Below, one piece after another: positions 1 to 6,347 of a DNA stretch of 6,347 nucleotides; within the stretch, counting starts at the first letter, position 1, and each line of letters opens with the position of its first letter. Below the pieces are notes generated by a model. It had not been told where the DNA came from and searched no databases. It saw only the letters and a list, made by a program, of their open reading frames with translations. This stretch comes from Pseudomonadota bacterium (GTDB lineage Bacteria > Pseudomonadota > Gammaproteobacteria > Burkholderiales > Rhodocyclaceae), in NCBI GenBank assembly GCA_030917225.1, contig JAUPVD010000108.1, positions 1 through 6,347 on the forward strand. The letters are read 5' to 3'. The translations under genes and the position numbers were made by a program.

Positions 1-2062
1 CATCATCAATGACATCCTCGATTTCTCCAAGATCGAAGCCGGCAAGATGTCCATGGAAAAAACAGACTTCCGGCTGGAAGACGTCATGGACAACCTCGCC
101 AACCTGGTTGGCATCAAGGCAGAAGAAAAGGGACTTGAACTGTTGTTCAAGACTGATCCGGAAATTCCCACTTCCCTCATCGGTGACCCTCTCCGTCTCG
201 GGCAGGTGTTGGTAAACCTCGGCAACAACGCGGTGAAGTTCACCGAAAATGGCGAGATCGTTGTCGGCATCGAGAAGGTAAACGAAGGCAATGGCAACGT
301 CGAACTGCACTTCTGGGTCAGGGATTCCGGCATCGGCATGACCCCCGAGCAGTGCGGGAAGATGTTCCAGTCGTTCAGCCAGGCAGATTCATCGACCACG
401 CGAAAATATGGCGGTACCGGCCTCGGACTGGCCATTTCCAAAAAATTCATTGAACTGATGGATGGTCACGTCTGGGTGGAAAGCGAAGCGGGCAAGGGCT
501 CGACCTTCCACTTCCACGCCAGATTCGGCATACAGGAAGAAGCCATGCCGCGGCGGATGTTCCACGCCGAAGAACTGCATGGCATTCGCGTGCTGGTGGT
601 TGACGATAACGCCTCGGCACGCGAGATCATTTCGAGCATGGCCAAGAGTTTGGGGCTAACGGTCGATACTGCACGAGACGGAAGCCAGGCTCTGACAATG
701 GCCCTGGCAGCGGAGAAGATGGAAACGCCCTACGACCTCGTGTTGATGGATTGGCAAATGCCGGCGATGGATGGTGTCGAGACCGTACGGCAATTGCAGG
801 ATGAACACTTGATGCAGGTGCCTGCCGTGATCATGGTCACCGCCTACGGGCGGGAGGAAGCCATCGGTTCGGCAGAGCAACGCGGCGTAGCCCTGAAATC
901 CGTTCTCACCAAGCCGGTCGTTGCATCGACTTTGCTTGAAGCCATCGGTGAAGCCCTGGGCAAGGGCTTCGTATCCGAAACCCGGGCCCAGGAAAAAGGG
1001 TTCGGCTATGCCGAAGCGAAAGAGAAGCTTGCTGGTGCTCGCATCCTGCTGGTCGAGGATAACGAGATGAACCAGGAACTGGCGATGGAATTGCTGCGCA
1101 ACGCTGATGTAGAGGTCGAACTGGCGAACAATGGCCAGGAAGCACTGGACATCCTCGCCAGCGACCAACGCTTCGATGGTGTGCTGATGGATTGCCAGAT
1201 GCCGGTGATGGACGGTTACACGGCAACGCGCGAAATCCGGAAACTGGCCAAGTTCGAGCATCTGCCGATCATCGCCATGACCGCCAACGCCATGAATGGC
1301 GACCGCGAAAAAGTCATCGAGGCCGGCATGTTCGACCACATCGCCAAACCGCTCAACGTCAGCGAGATGTTCGCGACTATCGCAAAGTGGATCAAACCAT
1401 CGACACCTGCTGATAGCAAGGCAGCAACGATAGAACAAGCTCCAGCCAAAAAAACCGCCCTGCCCGCACAGTTACCCGGTATCGACATGAAGGCCGCTCT
1501 GGCCCGAACGATGGGTTGCGAGGATTTCCTCTGTTCCCTGCTGATCAGATTCCGTGACAGCAACCGGGATTTCGAGCAGTGTTTCCGCGCCGCCTGCGAT
1601 GGCAGCGACCCGACGGCACCTGAACGGGTCGCACACACCCTCAAGGGTGCCGCAGGAACCGTTGGCGCCTGGGGCCTGCACGCTGCGGCCGGCATCCTTG
1701 AGCAAGCCTGCTGCGATAACGCACCGGCAGAACGGATGGATGCACTAGTCGCTGACGTGAAGAAAGAGTTGGCCCCAGTCATCGAAGGACTGGCGTCGCT
1801 GGGAACCCCCGCCAGTAGCAATCGCGTTCAATCGGACAAAAACAAAGCCGCTGATCCCGAAAAAGTACGCGCGATAACGGAGAAGCTCGAAGAGCTTCTC
1901 TCCTATGGCGATGCCACTGCCGGCGATCTCCTGGACGAAAATACCGAGCTGCTGGAAGTCGCATTTCCACAGCATCTCCGCCGGATCGAAGAGGCCATCC
2001 AGTCATTCGATTTCGAATCTGCCCTGACCCTGCTCAGGGAAGCCGTTGCAACTTCTGCTTGA
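1..2062 (+). CDS. Hybrid sensor histidine kinase with two receivers and Hpt (5'-truncated)
   Basis: This is the C-terminal part of a multistep phosphorelay kinase of the BarA/ArcB-like hybrid type. The frame is open to the left edge (first full codon at base 2), and the first residues, [16 protein letters not shown], are the conserved second helix of HisKA. The ATG at 47 is therefore internal, and the His box should lie some 40 codons upstream, outside the window. Counting from that ATG, the HATPase domain spans about 48-162, with N box [10 protein letters not shown]1 box DSGIGM (93-98) and G2 box GGTGLGLAI. Receiver 1 spans about 180-305 (DD186-187, phospho-Asp D235, T265, K289). Receiver 2 spans about 331-450 (ED337-338, D382, T412, K434). 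An Hpt domain spans about 478-585, with phospho-His H530 in [10 protein letters not shown] helical tail of about 70 residues ends the protein. All phosphotransfer residues in view are intact. The sensor domain, signal and any membrane anchoring cannot be judged. It is probably the upstream donor for the two receiver proteins that follow. Confidence 0.95.
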   Translation, partial: IINDILDFSKIEAGKMSMEKTDFRLEDVMDNLANLVGIKAEEKGLELLFKTDPEIPTSLIGDPLRLGQVLVNLGNNAVKFTENGEIVVGIEKVNEGNGNVELHFWVRDSGIGMTPEQCGKMFQSFSQADSSTTRKYGGTGLGLAISKKFIELMDGHVWVESEAGKGSTFHFHARFGIQEEAMPRRMFHAEELHGIRVLVVDDNASAREIISSMAKSLGLTVDTARDGSQALTMALAAEKMETPYDLVLMDWQMPAMDGVETVRQLQDEHLMQVPAVIMVTAYGREEAIGSAEQRGVALKSVLTKPVVASTLLEAIGEALGKGFVSETRAQEKGFGYAEAKEKLAGARILLVEDNEMNQELAMELLRNADVEVELANNGQEALDILASDQRFDGVLMDCQMPVMDGYTATREIRKLAKFEHLPIIAMTANAMNGDREKVIEAGMFDHIAKPLNVSEMFATIAKWIKPSTPADSKAATIEQAPAKKTALPAQLPGIDMKAALARTMGCEDFLCSLLIRFRDSNRDFEQCFRAACDGSDPTAPERVAHTLKGAAGTVGAWGLHAAAGILEQACCDNAPAERMDALVADVKKELAPVIEGLASLGTPASSNRVQSDKNKAADPEKVRAITEKLEELLSYGDATAGDLLDENTELLEVAFPQHLRRIEEAIQSFDFESALTLLREAVATSA

Positions 2063-2065
2063 GGA
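2061..2065 (+). promoter_or_regulatory. Ribosome binding site of the HD-GYP regulator gene
   Basis: GAGGA lies nine bases before the ATG at 2075 and overlaps the TGA stop (2060-2062) of the hybrid kinase. The position supports the chosen start. It also suggests translational coupling: ribosomes ending on the kinase would release right at the next initiation site. The coupling is inference from spacing only. Confidence 0.65.
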
Positions 2066-2074
2066 AACCGACTG

Positions 2075-3241
2075 ATGAATGCCGCTGACCTTCCAGGAAA
2101 GCCCACAGTAATGGTGGTGGACGATACGCCGGACAATCTTTCGCTCATGAACCTGCTGCTCAAGGACCACTACACCATACGCATCGCCAACAGCGGCGAG
2201 CGGGCACTGAAGCTTGCCGCTACAGGAACCCCGCCGGACCTGATTCTGCTCGACATCATGATGCCGGGAATGGATGGCTACGAGGTCTGCCGGCATCTCA
2301 AGGCCGACCCGAAGATGCGGGACATTCCGGTGATATTCCTCACGGCCAAAAGTGATGCAGAAGACGAAAAGAAGGGGCTTGAGCTCGGTGCGATCGACTA
2401 CATCACCAAACCGATCAGCCCTCCGATCGTCCTGGCACGGGTGAAAACACACCTGTCACTGAAATCCTCGGCCGATTTTCTGCGCGACAAGAATGAATAT
2501 CTTGAGGCTGAAGTCAGCAAGCGTACGCGCGAAGTCGATGCGATCCAGGATGTAACGATCCTGGCGATGGCTTCACTGGCCGAGACGCGCGACAGCGACA
2601 CCGGAAACCATATCCGCCGTACCCAGTTCTACGTCAAGGCGCTGGCCGAAAAGCTGCAGAATCACCCCCGCTTTTCCCACTATCTTACGGCCCACAATAT
2701 CGCCATGCTCTACAAATCGGCACCGCTTCACGACATCGGAAAAGTCGGCATTCCTGATCGCATACTGCTTAAACCGGGGCGCTTTGAGCCGGAAGAATTT
2801 GAAATCATGAAAAGGCATAGCGCACTTGGCCGCGACGCCATCGAATATGCGGAACGCTCGCTTGGCACCAATGTCGAGTTCCTCAGCATGGCCAAGGAAA
2901 TTGCCTTGTCGCACCATGAGAAATGGGACGGCAGCGGCTACCCTGAAGGCCTTGCCGGAGACGACATTCCGATCTCCGCACGCCTCATGGCCGTAGCCGA
3001 CGTCTACGACTCGCTGATCAGCCGGCGCATATACAAGGAAGGCATGTCACACGAGAAGGCCTTGTCGATCATGCTGGAAGGCAAGGCCTTGCACTTCGAC
3101 CCGGACATCGTCGACGCCTTTGTCGAGATACAGGACGAATTTCGAGCCATTGCGGCACGCTACGCCGATTCCAATGACGACATCGAAAAGAAGAAGGAAT
3201 TTTTCACCACGGCCATCGCCGGGCCGGTCGGAATCCAATAA
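2075..3241 (+). CDS. Response regulator with HD-GYP domain, predicted cyclic-di-GMP phosphodiesterase
   Basis: This is a 388-residue cytoplasmic response regulator of the RpfG-like REC/HD-GYP type. Such proteins hydrolyse cyclic-di-GMP, to pGpG and/or GMP, and so promote motility or dispersal over biofilm growth. The receiver spans about residues 10-128 (DD16-17, phospho-Asp D60 in LLDIMMPGMDG, T90, K112-P113). A charged helical linker, probably coiled coil, covers about 130-160. The HD-GYP domain covers about 160-360. Its metal and catalytic residues are present: H179 in DTGNH, H219-D220 and K223 in HDIGK, H248, H280-H281 in HHEKWDGSGYP, and D309 in VADVYD. The GYP signature is exact (GSGYP), so activity is expected. 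D175 sits where some family members carry a Glu that binds a third metal. There is no membrane segment or DNA-binding domain. The gene starts 12 bases after the hybrid kinase stop with a good Shine-Dalgarno sequence, so co-transcription and phosphorylation by that kinase are likely. The signal and physiological output are unknown. Confidence 0.95.
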   Translation: MNAADLPGKPTVMVVDDTPDNLSLMNLLLKDHYTIRIANSGERALKLAATGTPPDLILLDIMMPGMDGYEVCRHLKADPKMRDIPVIFLTAKSDAEDEKKGLELGAIDYITKPISPPIVLARVKTHLSLKSSADFLRDKNEYLEAEVSKRTREVDAIQDVTILAMASLAETRDSDTGNHIRRTQFYVKALAEKLQNHPRFSHYLTAHNIAMLYKSAPLHDIGKVGIPDRILLKPGRFEPEEFEIMKRHSALGRDAIEYAERSLGTNVEFLSMAKEIALSHHEKWDGSGYPEGLAGDDIPISARLMAVADVYDSLISRRIYKEGMSHEKALSIMLEGKALHFDPDIVDAFVEIQDEFRAIAARYADSNDDIEKKKEFFTTAIAGPVGIQ

Positions 3242-3251
3242 TCGAGAACCC

Positions 3252-3254
3252 GGA
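3252..3254 (+). promoter_or_regulatory. Weak ribosome binding site of the receiver-receiver-kinase gene
   Basis: A short GGA within CGGAAA lies eight bases before the ATG at 3263. It is a poor Shine-Dalgarno match compared with the preceding gene, so this protein may be made at a lower level or depend on read-through translation. The ATG is still the best start, because the receiver fold begins about eight residues after it. Confidence 0.35.
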
Positions 3255-3262
3255 AATCACCC

Positions 3263-4855
3263 ATGCAAATATCCAGACAAACCGTATTCCTGGTCGTCGA
3301 TGATTTCGAGGTCATGCGCAAGGTGACTTCTACGCAACTCAGCGCCCTTGGCGCCGAGCGTATCGTGACCGCGAACAATGGGGTCGAAGCACTGCAAATT
3401 CTCCGGAAGCAGCATATCGACGTAGTCCTCTCCGACTGGTACATGCCGATGATGTCGGGGCTGGAACTGCTCAAGGCCATCCGTTCAGACGCGAAGCTCT
3501 ACAACCTCCCCTTTCTCATGGTCACGGCCGAGGCCGAGCGTGAGCGCGTTGCAGAAGCGATCGCCTGCGGCGTCAGCGACCTGCTGGTCAAGCCCTACAC
3601 CACCGAACGTCTCAGGCAGCGCCTCGACAAGGCCATGAGCTGCAGGCCAAGAGCGATGCCGGCGGCTGGCCTGAACGGTTCGGGGGCTCAGCCTGCCGCC
3701 CCGGCCGCCTCCCATGCTCCTTCAGGAAAGACACTGGCTGCCAGGACAGCACGTCCGCCAACGATTCTGATTGTCGATGACACCCCGGACAACCTGCACC
3801 TCCTCTCCCATTTGTTCAAGGAAGAATATCAGGTGCGCGTTGCCACCAACGGCGAGAAAGCCCTCGCGTTCTGCTGCTCTGAAGATCCGCCGGACCTGGT
3901 GCTGCTGGACATCATGATGCCGGGGATGGATGGCTTCGAGGTGGCGAAACGCATGCGTGAGCATCCCAGTGCCGAATCGATACCAGTGATTTTCGTCACC
4001 GCCATGACCGGCGATGATGCACGTCTGAAAGGCTTGGAACTGGGTGCGGTGGATTTCGTCACCAAACCCATTGATCCGGCCGTTCTCAAGCCGCGCGTGC
4101 GGAACTTCATGCGTTACGTGGCCTTGCGCAAGCAACTGCAGGCAGATTTCGACAGCATGCTGGACACCGCCCGCCTGCACGACGATGTCGACCACATCAC
4201 GCGCCATGACATAAAAGGGCCGCTGGCCGGCGTCATCGGGCTGATACAGACGCTTGCGATGGATGAATCGATAAGCCACAGCAAGCAGCTGACCGAACAA
4301 TTGCATCTGATCGAGGAAACGACACAGCAAGTACTCGACATGATCAATCTCTCATCACAACTGTTCAAGATCGAGTCCGGCTCCTTCGTGCTTGATGCAA
4401 AGCCGGTGAATATCGGCGACCTTCTGCAGCGCATTGTCGATATCTCGCGCGCAAGCTTTGCCGGAAAAAACCTGAACGTCCTGATGAAGACAGGCATCCC
4501 GACTAGCGACGGGTTACCGCAGGCCTTTGGCGATGCCATGCTTTGCTATTCGCTGCTCCAGAACCTGGTAAAGAATGCCTGCGAAGCTGCGCCGGAAGGA
4601 AGCCAGGTATCAATCACCCTTCACGATCAGGACCCGTTGCAGATCGTGATCGCAAACAAGGGAGTCGTTCCGGAAGGTATCCGTGAGCGATTTTTCGAAA
4701 AATTTGTCACCGAAGGCAAGCCAGGTGGCAGCGGCCTCGGTACCTATTCGGCAAAACTTCTGACCGAAGCACAGGGGGGGCAGATAGCGCTCGACGTCTC
4801 GGACGAATCAGCAACGACGACGATTACGGTGGTGTTGCCACGAGCACAAGGCTGA
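3263..4855 (+). CDS. Receiver-receiver-histidine kinase, soluble signalling protein
   Basis: This 530-residue soluble protein has two N-terminal receivers and a C-terminal kinase core, the reverse of the usual hybrid order. Receiver 1 (about 5-126) is CheY-like: it opens VVDDFEVMRK and has D13-D14, phospho-Asp D58 in SDWYMPMMSG, T88 and K110-P111. A flexible Ala/Pro-rich linker covers about 127-165. Receiver 2 (about 166-288; DD172-173, D216, T246, K268-P269) closely resembles the receiver of the preceding HD-GYP protein. The kinase part has a HisKA-like segment with probable phospho-His H315 in RHDIKGPLAG, an N box with N434 and N438 (QNLVKNACEAA), and a G2 box GGSGLGTYSAK. The G1 box is altered: where DxGxG is usual, the sequence reads NKGVVP (465-470). 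From memory, a subgroup of kinases shares this form together with the FFEKF and GLGTYSA motifs, so activity is likely but not certain. There is no membrane segment or known sensor domain. Input probably comes through receiver phosphorylation. Its phosphate acceptor, if any, is not identifiable here. Confidence 0.9.
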   Translation: MQISRQTVFLVVDDFEVMRKVTSTQLSALGAERIVTANNGVEALQILRKQHIDVVLSDWYMPMMSGLELLKAIRSDAKLYNLPFLMVTAEAERERVAEAIACGVSDLLVKPYTTERLRQRLDKAMSCRPRAMPAAGLNGSGAQPAAPAASHAPSGKTLAARTARPPTILIVDDTPDNLHLLSHLFKEEYQVRVATNGEKALAFCCSEDPPDLVLLDIMMPGMDGFEVAKRMREHPSAESIPVIFVTAMTGDDARLKGLELGAVDFVTKPIDPAVLKPRVRNFMRYVALRKQLQADFDSMLDTARLHDDVDHITRHDIKGPLAGVIGLIQTLAMDESISHSKQLTEQLHLIEETTQQVLDMINLSSQLFKIESGSFVLDAKPVNIGDLLQRIVDISRASFAGKNLNVLMKTGIPTSDGLPQAFGDAMLCYSLLQNLVKNACEAAPEGSQVSITLHDQDPLQIVIANKGVVPEGIRERFFEKFVTEGKPGGSGLGTYSAKLLTEAQGGQIALDVSDESATTTITVVLPRAQG

Positions 4856-4922
4856 GGTTTTCAACCGGTGTAACGACGCACCACCTGCTGCCCCGGTCAT
4901 CTCTTCGATTGGCGCAGACAAG

Positions 4923-4951
4923 AAAACGCCCCGAACCAGTCGGGGCGTTTT
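4923..4951. terminator. Bidirectional intrinsic terminator between the signalling operon and htpG
   Basis: A perfect inverted repeat pairs 4923-4934 (AAAACGCCCCGA) with 4940-4951 around a five-base loop. The GC-rich core is eight base pairs and is flanked by A4 on the left and T4 on the right. Read on the + strand it ends in TTTTGCTT; read on the - strand it ends in TTTTCTTGT. It lies 67 bases past the stop of the receiver-receiver-kinase gene and 18 bases past the htpG stop, between convergent genes. It should therefore serve as a Rho-independent terminator for both. Confidence 0.92.
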
Positions 4952-4969
4952 GCTTGGTGCTGAGGCTGC

Positions 4970-6347
4970 TTACTTACTGCCGCCGGACAAGGCCAGCATC
5001 AGGTCGTTGATCCGCTTCACAAAGCCGGCCGGGTCTTCCAGCGTGCCGCCTTCGGCCAGCGTGGCTTGTTCGAGCAGCAGGTTGGCCCAATCACCAAATT
5101 TGCCACCCTCGCGGGTTTCCTCGTACTTGAGGCGCTGCACCGCCGGATGGTTCGGGTTGATTTCGAGGATCGGCTTGCTGGCCGGCGCCTTCTGGCCGGC
5201 AGCCTTGAGGATGCGGGCCAGGTTGCCGCCCAGATCATGCTCGTCGGCAACGAGACACGAAGGCGAATCGGTCAGGCGGTGGGTGACGCGCACATCCTTC
5301 ACCTTGTCGCCAAGTTCGGCCTTGATCTTCTCGATCAGTTCCTTGTACTCGCCGGCGGCCTTCTCGGTTTCTTCCTTGTCCTTGGCATCTTCGAGCGATC
5401 CGAGGTCGAGACCGCCCTTGGCTACCGACTGCAGCTGCTTGCCGTCAAACTCAGTCAGGCTGCCGACCACCCACTCATCCACACGCTCGGCGAGCAGCAG
5501 CACTTCGATACCCTTCTTGCGGAAAATTTCGAGGTGCGGGCTGTTCTTGGCCGCAGTGAAGGTCTCGGCGGTGACATAGTAGATCTTCTCCTGGCCTTCC
5601 TTCATGCGGCCGATGTAGTCGGCGAGCGAAACGTTCTCGTCCGGGGTGTCATTGTGCGTCGAGGCGAAGCGCAGCAGCTTGGCGATGCGCTCCTTGTTGG
5701 CGTGGTCTTCGCCGACGCCTTCCTTGAGCACGTTGCCGAACTGGCCCCAGAACTTGGTGAATTTCTCGGCGTCGTTCTCGGCCATGTCCTCGATCATGCC
5801 GAGCACCTTCTTGACGCAGCCGCCCTTGATCGACTCGATCGCCTTGCTTTCCTGCAGAATCTCGCGCGAGACGTTGAGCGGCAGGTTGGCCGAGTCCACC
5901 ACGCCGCGCACGAAGCGCATGTACAGCGGCATCAGCTGTTCGGCGTCGTCCATGATGAAGACGCGCTTCACATAGAGCTTGACGCCGTGGCGGGCGGTGC
6001 GCTCGAACATGTCGAACGGGGCGCGCGCCGGGATATAGAGCAGCTGCGTGTATTCCTGCTTGCCCTCGACGCGGGCATGGCTCCAGGCCAACGGGTCGTC
6101 GAAGTCATGGGCAACGTGCTTGTAGAACTCCTTGTACTGCTCGTCGGTGATCTCCGACTTCGAGCGGGCCCACAGCGCACTGGCCTGGTTGACCGTCTCG
6201 TCCTCGTCGGTCACGACCTGCGCACCGTCCTTCCACTCTTCCTTCTTCATCAGGATCGGCAGCGTGATGTGGTCGGAGTATTTCTTCAGGATGCTTTTGA
6301 GCTTCCAGCCGCCGAGGAATTCGTCCTCACCCTCGCGCAAGTGCAGC
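4970..6347 (-). CDS. htpG: Molecular chaperone HtpG (Hsp90 family), 5'-truncated
   Basis: HtpG is the bacterial Hsp90, a cytoplasmic homodimeric ATP-dependent chaperone that remodels client proteins, often with the DnaK system. About 458 codons are present, and the frame runs off the right edge. The first visible residues are [11 protein letters not shown], an internal conserved stretch, so the TTG at 6340 is not the start. By comparison with E. coli HtpG (about 624 residues), roughly 175-180 N-terminal residues are missing, which is most of the ATP-binding domain. Counting from that TTG, the middle domain is clear: [45 protein letters not shown] and the catalytic-loop motif NVSREILQ, whose R159 matches the Arg that contacts the ATP gamma-phosphate. 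The C-terminal dimerisation domain follows ([14 protein letters not shown], then [17 protein letters not shown]) and ends LSGGSK. No frameshift or internal stop is seen. The gene is convergent with the signalling operon. Its promoter, often heat-shock controlled in this family, lies outside the window. Confidence 0.98.
   Translation of the reverse strand, partial: LHLREGEDEFLGGWKLKSILKKYSDHITLPILMKKEEWKDGAQVVTDEDETVNQASALWARSKSEITDEQYKEFYKHVAHDFDDPLAWSHARVEGKQEYTQLLYIPARAPFDMFERTARHGVKLYVKRVFIMDDAEQLMPLYMRFVRGVVDSANLPLNVSREILQESKAIESIKGGCVKKVLGMIEDMAENDAEKFTKFWGQFGNVLKEGVGEDHANKERIAKLLRFASTHNDTPDENVSLADYIGRMKEGQEKIYYVTAETFTAAKNSPHLEIFRKKGIEVLLLAERVDEWVVGSLTEFDGKQLQSVAKGGLDLGSLEDAKDKEETEKAAGEYKELIEKIKAELGDKVKDVRVTHRLTDSPSCLVADEHDLGGNLARILKAAGQKAPASKPILEINPNHPAVQRLKYEETREGGKFGDWANLLLEQATLAEGGTLEDPAGFVKRINDLMLALSGGSK

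Noticed and set aside
656..1438. 260-codon open frame on the - strand inside the hybrid kinase
   Set aside because: It is antisense to conserved receiver coding sequence, has no recognisable domain, and has an unnatural His/Cys/Arg-rich composition. It is a shadow of codon bias.
2005..2039. Two short inverted repeats near the 3' end of the hybrid kinase gene (ATTCGA/TCGAAT and CCCTGA/TCAGGG)
   Set aside because: They have six-base stems only, with no T-run, and lie inside a coding region. Repeats of this size are expected by chance.
47..2062. ATG at 47 as the true start of the hybrid kinase
   Set aside because: The frame is open to base 2 and the residues before the ATG are the conserved HisKA helix, so the gene begins outside the window.
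3722..4330. 202-codon open frame on the - strand inside the third gene
   Set aside because: It is opposite conserved receiver 2 and the start of the kinase region, with no ribosome binding site or known motif. It is a shadow.
4856..4922. Possible small gene, promoter or RNA in the gap after the third gene
   Set aside because: There is no open frame with a ribosome binding site and no clear promoter elements. Only a weak four-base stem is seen before the terminator.
4950..5579. 209-codon open frame on the + strand across the end of htpG
   Set aside because: It starts within the terminator hairpin, is antisense to well-conserved htpG codons, and is a low-complexity Ser/Arg/Leu translation. 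It is a shadow.
4970..6340. TTG at 6340 as the start of htpG
   Set aside because: It falls inside the conserved LHLREGE stretch of HtpG, and the frame continues to the right edge. The N-terminal ATPase domain is simply outside the window.

Overview
The window looks like chromosomal DNA of a Gram-negative bacterium. The style of the HtpG and signalling proteins points to a betaproteobacterium, perhaps of the Rhodocyclaceae, but this rests on recalled family resemblance and not on a search. Coding density is high and base use looks even. I see no tRNA, rRNA, mobile element, CRISPR array or phage gene.

Bases 1-4855 (+ strand) hold three closely packed genes that read as one signalling operon. 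The first is the 3' part of a large hybrid sensor histidine kinase (end of HisKA, HATPase, two receivers, Hpt, short helical tail). Its sensor region and phosphorylated His box lie off the left edge. Twelve bases later comes a response regulator with a receiver and an HD-GYP domain, a predicted cyclic-di-GMP phosphodiesterase. After 21 bases comes an unusual protein with two N-terminal receivers (the first CheY-like) and a C-terminal histidine kinase module. The set carries five receivers, all with the phospho-accepting Asp, plus one Hpt and two kinase cores. The likely scheme is a phosphorelay in which the hybrid kinase passes phosphate through its Hpt to the HD-GYP regulator and/or the receivers of the third protein. 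Cyclic-di-GMP breakdown would be the clearest output. The wiring is inference; the domains are seen directly.

Bases 4856-4969 are a convergent intergenic gap. It holds a perfect 12-bp-stem hairpin with T-runs on both sides, which should stop transcription from both directions.

Bases 4970-6347 (- strand) hold the last roughly 458 codons of htpG, the bacterial Hsp90 chaperone. Its N-terminal ATPase domain lies off the right edge. It is a housekeeping neighbour, convergent with the signalling operon and probably not functionally linked to it.

No plainly new system is visible. The most noteworthy parts are the receiver-receiver-kinase architecture of the third gene with its altered ATP-binding G1 box, and the close relationship between its second receiver and the receiver of the HD-GYP protein.
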